This document shows, in pieces, positions 15,306 through 18,821 of a stretch of DNA of 18,821 bases. The stretch comes from an uncultured Opitutia bacterium (GTDB lineage Bacteria > Verrucomicrobiota > Verrucomicrobiia > Opitutales > UBA953). The notes under the pieces were generated by a model. It saw only the letters and a list, made by a program, of their open reading frames with translations, was not told where the DNA came from and made no database searches. A program made the translations under genes and the position numbers. The stretch lies in contig CALEEU010000144.1 in the NCBI GenBank assembly GCA_937875975.1, forward strand, positions 1 to 18,821. The letters are read 5' to 3'. How positions within the stretch are numbered: position 1 is the first letter of the stretch; every line of letters starts with the position of its first letter.

Positions 15306-15330
15306 AAGGGCCGCCCATCGGGCGGCCCTT
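15306..15330 (-). terminator. Rho-independent terminator of enolase
   Basis: An 11-bp perfect stem (15306-15316 with 15320-15330) with a 3-nt loop lies 21 nt past the enolase stop. On the minus strand the stem is extended by a run of five T (complement of 15303-15307), which makes it a strong intrinsic terminator for eno. For the plus-strand hydrolase the same hairpin is followed only by TTCGCTTT, so it may act weakly in that direction. Confidence 0.9.
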
Positions 15331-15351
15331 CGCTTTGCCTGCGACCAGGGC

Positions 15352-16683
<1,332 letters not shown>

Positions 16684-16788
16684 GATGGAAAATGAAGTCC
16701 CATAGGGCTAGGGACAAGGGGGGTGGCTGAGCGAGAAAAAAGGTGTTACGTTCGCCCGCCCGACCCTACGGAAAACCCACCAAACAAG

Positions 16789-16819
16789 AGCCCCGGACTG
16801 GGTTCGCCAGGCCGGGGCT
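16789..16819 (-). terminator. Hairpin terminator downstream of tRNA-Val
   Basis: AGCCCCGG (16789-16796) pairs with CCGGGGCT (16812-16819). Inside, CTGG (16798-16801) pairs with CCAG (16807-16810) around a 5-nt loop, leaving one bulged base on each side. It starts 7 nt after the tRNA CCA. On the minus strand the hairpin is followed by CTTGTTTGG, a T-poor tract, so termination may be partial. Confidence 0.6.
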
Positions 16820-16825
16820 TCGAAG

Positions 16826-16902
16826 TGGTGGGGTTAGATGGACTTGAACCATCGACCTCCTGAATGTCAATCAGGCGCTCTAACCAACTGAGCTATAACC
16901 CC
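16826..16902 (-). tRNA. tRNA-Val (anticodon GAC)
   Basis: The minus strand gives a complete 77-nt cloverleaf. The acceptor GGGGTTA (16902-16896) pairs with TAACCCC (16836-16830), the D arm is GCTCAGTTGGTTAGAGC, the anticodon stem is CCTGA/TCAGG around loop TTGACAT (anticodon GAC), and the T arm carries GGTTCAAGTCC. The discriminator is A, with an encoded CCA. Anticodon GAC reads Val codons GUC/GUU. It lies 49 nt after the Nudix gene on the same strand. Confidence 0.97.
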
Positions 16903-16951
16903 AAGAAAGAGGAAAGTGAACAAAGGGAGACGACCGCCCTCTGGCAAGCCT

Positions 16952-17446
16952 TCAATGTACGTCCCCGAGATAGGTGGCCGAACCGTCTTTGAGGGCCTTG
17001 GCGATGACGTCGCCCAAGCCCTTGGGCGAAAGGGGGTAATCCGCCAGACGGGCCAACGGCAGCCATTCGAAACCGACCTGCCGACGATCGCGTTCCCGAC
17101 CCTCCCCGATCGGGGAAAGGTCCTCGCAGACGCAGTGGAAGACGGCCTCGACCTGATGAAAGTGGCCATGGATCCGATGCATCGCGTGGTTCTTGCCGAC
17201 GTATTCGCGAAGGTACAGGAGACCCTGGGGTACGACCTTGAGGCCCAGCTCTTCCAACACTTCGCGGCGCACGGTGTCGCGCAACGTCTCGCCGTGATTC
17301 TGGCCGCCGCCAGGGAGCACGAGGAACTCGCCCTCTTCCGTGCGGATGCGGACCGCGAGGATATCGCCGCCACGAAGGATGACGGCACGAGCCGCCGTCC
17401 GGACCCCGGAGGAAACACTGCCGGACTGGCGACGAGGAGCGGACAC
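16952..17446 (-). CDS. Nudix hydrolase
   Basis: A 164-aa cytoplasmic pyrophosphohydrolase of nucleoside-diphosphate-linked compounds. The Nudix box runs over residues 47-69: Gly47, Glu53, then REVLEELGL (61-69) with the metal-binding Glu62, Glu65 and Glu66, fitting GX5EX7REUXEEXGU. The N-terminal strands (TAARAVILRGGDILAVRI, FLVLPGGG) are typical. His-rich MHRIHGHFHQVEAVF (88-102) probably helps shape the substrate site. The start is a GTG at 17446; no in-frame ATG exists near it. It follows yebC by 64 nt and precedes tRNA-Val. The exact substrate (for example oxidised nucleotide or ADP-ribose-like) cannot be told from sequence. Confidence 0.9.
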   Translation of the reverse strand: MSAPRRQSGSVSSGVRTAARAVILRGGDILAVRIRTEEGEFLVLPGGGQNHGETLRDTVRREVLEELGLKVVPQGLLYLREYVGKNHAMHRIHGHFHQVEAVFHCVCEDLSPIGEGRERDRRQVGFEWLPLARLADYPLSPKGLGDVIAKALKDGSATYLGDVH

Positions 17447-17492
17447 GAGGCGACACTACCCGGACCAGCCGGACAGTGAAGCCGTAAAGCGT

Positions 17493-17507
17493 GGGCGGAA
17501 TCCGCCC
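17493..17507 (-). terminator. Small hairpin just past yebC
   Basis: GGGCGG (17493-17498) pairs with CCGCCC (17502-17507) around a 3-nt loop, 3 nt beyond the yebC stop. Only ACGCTTTA follows on the minus strand, so there is no proper T-run. It may lower read-through from yebC into the Nudix gene rather than stop it. Confidence 0.35.
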
Positions 17508-17510
17508 GGC

Positions 17511-18251
17511 TTAGGACATCAGCTTCTCGTCGATCTCCTGGTTGCCGTGGACGGCTTTGACGTCGTCCAGGGCCTCAAGGGCATCGATGAGCTCCAACAC
17601 CTGCTTGGCCACGGCGGCATCGCCGACGGGCACCGGGAGGCTGGAGACGTAGGCCAGCTCGGCCGACTCCGGCTTGATGGACTTCTCCTGCAGCGCCTTG
17701 GAGATAGCGTCGAAGGCCGAGATCGGGGAAAGCACCTCGAAGTGGTCACCGTTGTTCACGACGTCGTCGGCACCGGCCTCGAGCACGAGTTCCATGAGGG
17801 CGTCTTCGCCGACCTGGGAGGCGCCGATGAGGAACTGGCCCTTCTTCAGGAAGCTGTGGGACACGGCGCCGGTCTGGGCCATGTTGCCGCCGTTATCGTT
17901 GAAGGCCTGACGGACTTCAGCGGCGGCGCGGTTCTTGTTGTCGGTGGTGACTTCCACGATGAGGCCGACACCGCCGGGGGCGTAACCTTCGTAGACGATC
18001 TCTTCGTAAATCACGCCCGGAATCTCGCCGGTACCCTTCTGGACCGCGCGCTTGATGTTGTCCGACGGCATGTTGGCGGCGCGGGCCTTGTCCATCAGCG
18101 TACGCAGGCGCACGTTAGACTCGGGGCTGCCGCCGCCGGCACGGGCCGCGAGGGTGATTTCCTTGGCGAGCACCGAGAAGACCTTGCCGCGCTTGGCGTC
18201 AATGACGGCCTTGTGCCGCTTCGTCGTGTGCCATTTGCTATGACCAGACAT
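17511..18251 (-). CDS. yebC: YebC/PmpR/TACO1 family protein
   Basis: A 246-aa protein of the near-universal YebC family, known as a transcription regulator in some bacteria and, more recently, as a ribosome-associated factor easing translation of difficult (for example poly-proline) stretches. The N-terminus MSGHSKWHTTKRHKAVIDAK followed by RGKVFSVLAKEI is the family signature. RAANMPSDNIKRAVQKGTGE and YEGYAPGGVGLIVEVTTDNK with RAAAEVR (about 58-115) are the conserved core. Length is as usual (240-250 aa). It sits 22 nt downstream of yidC on the same strand, without a clear Shine-Dalgarno, and likely shares its transcript. Confidence 0.97.
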   Translation of the reverse strand: MSGHSKWHTTKRHKAVIDAKRGKVFSVLAKEITLAARAGGGSPESNVRLRTLMDKARAANMPSDNIKRAVQKGTGEIPGVIYEEIVYEGYAPGGVGLIVEVTTDNKNRAAAEVRQAFNDNGGNMAQTGAVSHSFLKKGQFLIGASQVGEDALMELVLEAGADDVVNNGDHFEVLSPISAFDAISKALQEKSIKPESAELAYVSSLPVPVGDAAVAKQVLELIDALEALDDVKAVHGNQEIDEKLMS

Positions 18252-18273
18252 GATGGGGTGGGGTTAGGGAAAA

Positions 18274-18821
18274 TCAGCCTTTGACCTTCTTCGTCGCGGG
18301 CGGGATCACCACGACGTCGGGTTCGTCCTTGGTAAGCCAGGTCTGCAGGATGGTCAACAGGTTCTGGATCGTCATGTACAGCGTGAGCGCGGCCGGCATC
18401 GGGTAGCAGATGACCGGGAAGAGCAGCGTCATCATGAGGAAAATCGTCTTCTGCGAGCCGTCGGCCGAGGGATTCGGGGTCATGCGCATCGACTGCCACA
18501 TGGAGAGGCCCATGAGGATCGGGAGGAGGTTCACCGGGAAGCCGCCCACGTGGAAGATCGTGTCGGGCGCCGAGAGGTCATGGATCCAGAGGAACGAGTG
18601 GAGACGCAGCTCGACGGTGGTCTGGAAGGCGGTGTAGAGGCCGAAGAAGATCGGCATCTGGATGAGGATGGGCAGGCAACCGGCGAACGGGTTGATCTTG
18701 TTCTCGGTGTAGAGCTTCATGAGCTCCTTCTGCATCTTCTCCGGGTTATCCTTAAGTTTCTCACGGATATCCTGCATCGGCTTGGCGAACTTCTGCATCT
18801 TCTTCGCGGCCTTCATCTGGA
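18274..18821 (-). CDS. yidC: Membrane protein insertase YidC/Oxa1, C-terminal part (5' end outside window)
   Basis: The frame is open to the window edge, so only the last 182 residues are seen. KMQKFAKPMQDIREKLKDNP and MQKELMKLYTENKINPFAGC are the cytoplasmic hairpin leading into CLPILIQMPIFFGLYTAF, the signature of YidC/Oxa1 insertases, which help fold and insert inner-membrane proteins. Further membrane segments follow (NLLPILMGLSMWQ, IFLMMTLLFPVICYPMPAAL, LYMTIQNLLTILQTWL). The tail is short, ending in TKKVKG. The internal ATG at 18816 is not the start; the preceding codon is Gln and the conserved domain is already under way. yebC lies 22 nt downstream. Confidence 0.95.
   Translation of the reverse strand, partial: QMKAAKKMQKFAKPMQDIREKLKDNPEKMQKELMKLYTENKINPFAGCLPILIQMPIFFGLYTAFQTTVELRLHSFLWIHDLSAPDTIFHVGGFPVNLLPILMGLSMWQSMRMTPNPSADGSQKTIFLMMTLLFPVICYPMPAALTLYMTIQNLLTILQTWLTKDEPDVVVIPPATKKVKG

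Noticed and set aside
17340..18284. Plus-strand open frame (314 codons) opposite yebC and the Nudix gene
   Set aside because: It spans two real minus-strand genes and has the low-complexity composition of an antisense shadow.

Overview
This is a GC-rich window from a bacterial chromosome, with genes packed tightly on both strands. It has short or overlapping gene junctions, many small secreted or lipid-anchored proteins, and many start codons without an obvious Shine-Dalgarno sequence. The gene content (AsmA-like giant protein, sialidase/NanM/NanA scavenging genes, FnIII-tailed secreted hydrolase, bacterial OGG1) fits a Verrucomicrobiota (Opitutales-like) genome. That placement is an impression from gene content, not a phylogenetic result. 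I see no insertion sequence, prophage, CRISPR array or plasmid gene.

Layout. (1) 1-5337, plus strand: a perfect hairpin terminator of an upstream gene, then a 1192-aa membrane-anchored AsmA-like protein. It is translationally coupled to a FecCD/BtuC-type ABC permease and its ATPase; no substrate-binding protein is present. (2) 5294-7023, minus strand: tRNA-Asn, a 39-aa very basic protein, an unknown lipoprotein and an OGG1-type 8-oxoguanine DNA glycosylase. The glycosylase gene overlaps the ATPase gene tail to tail. (3) 7227-12533, plus strand: a sialic acid utilisation operon of five genes: a NanM-like kelch protein without signal peptide, a second NanM-like kelch protein with signal peptide, an MFS transporter, N-acetylneuraminate lyase and a secreted GH33 sialidase with five Asp-boxes. 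(4) 12537-13904, minus strand: two tandem paralogous two-TM proteins of unknown function. (5) 13990-15282, plus strand: a secreted alpha/beta hydrolase with a C-terminal FnIII-like domain. (6) 15306-18821, minus strand: core genes, namely a partial yidC, yebC, a Nudix hydrolase, tRNA-Val, and enolase with a strong terminator.

How the genes work together. The sialic acid operon gives a readable route. The sialidase releases sialic acid outside the cytoplasm and the exported NanM speeds anomer conversion. The MFS protein imports the sugar, the cytosolic NanM homologue may act on it again, and NanA cleaves it to ManNAc and pyruvate. No NanE, NanK or ManNAc epimerase is in the window, so later steps must be encoded elsewhere. 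The ABC permease/ATPase pair probably imports a metal chelate or cobalamin-like compound using a binding protein encoded elsewhere.

I found no wholly new system. The points most worth a second look are the two-compartment NanM pair, the OGG1 with its opposite-base Arg position changed to Gln, the tandem paralogous membrane proteins, the tiny basic protein between tRNA-Asn and a lipoprotein, and the AsmA-ABC coupling.
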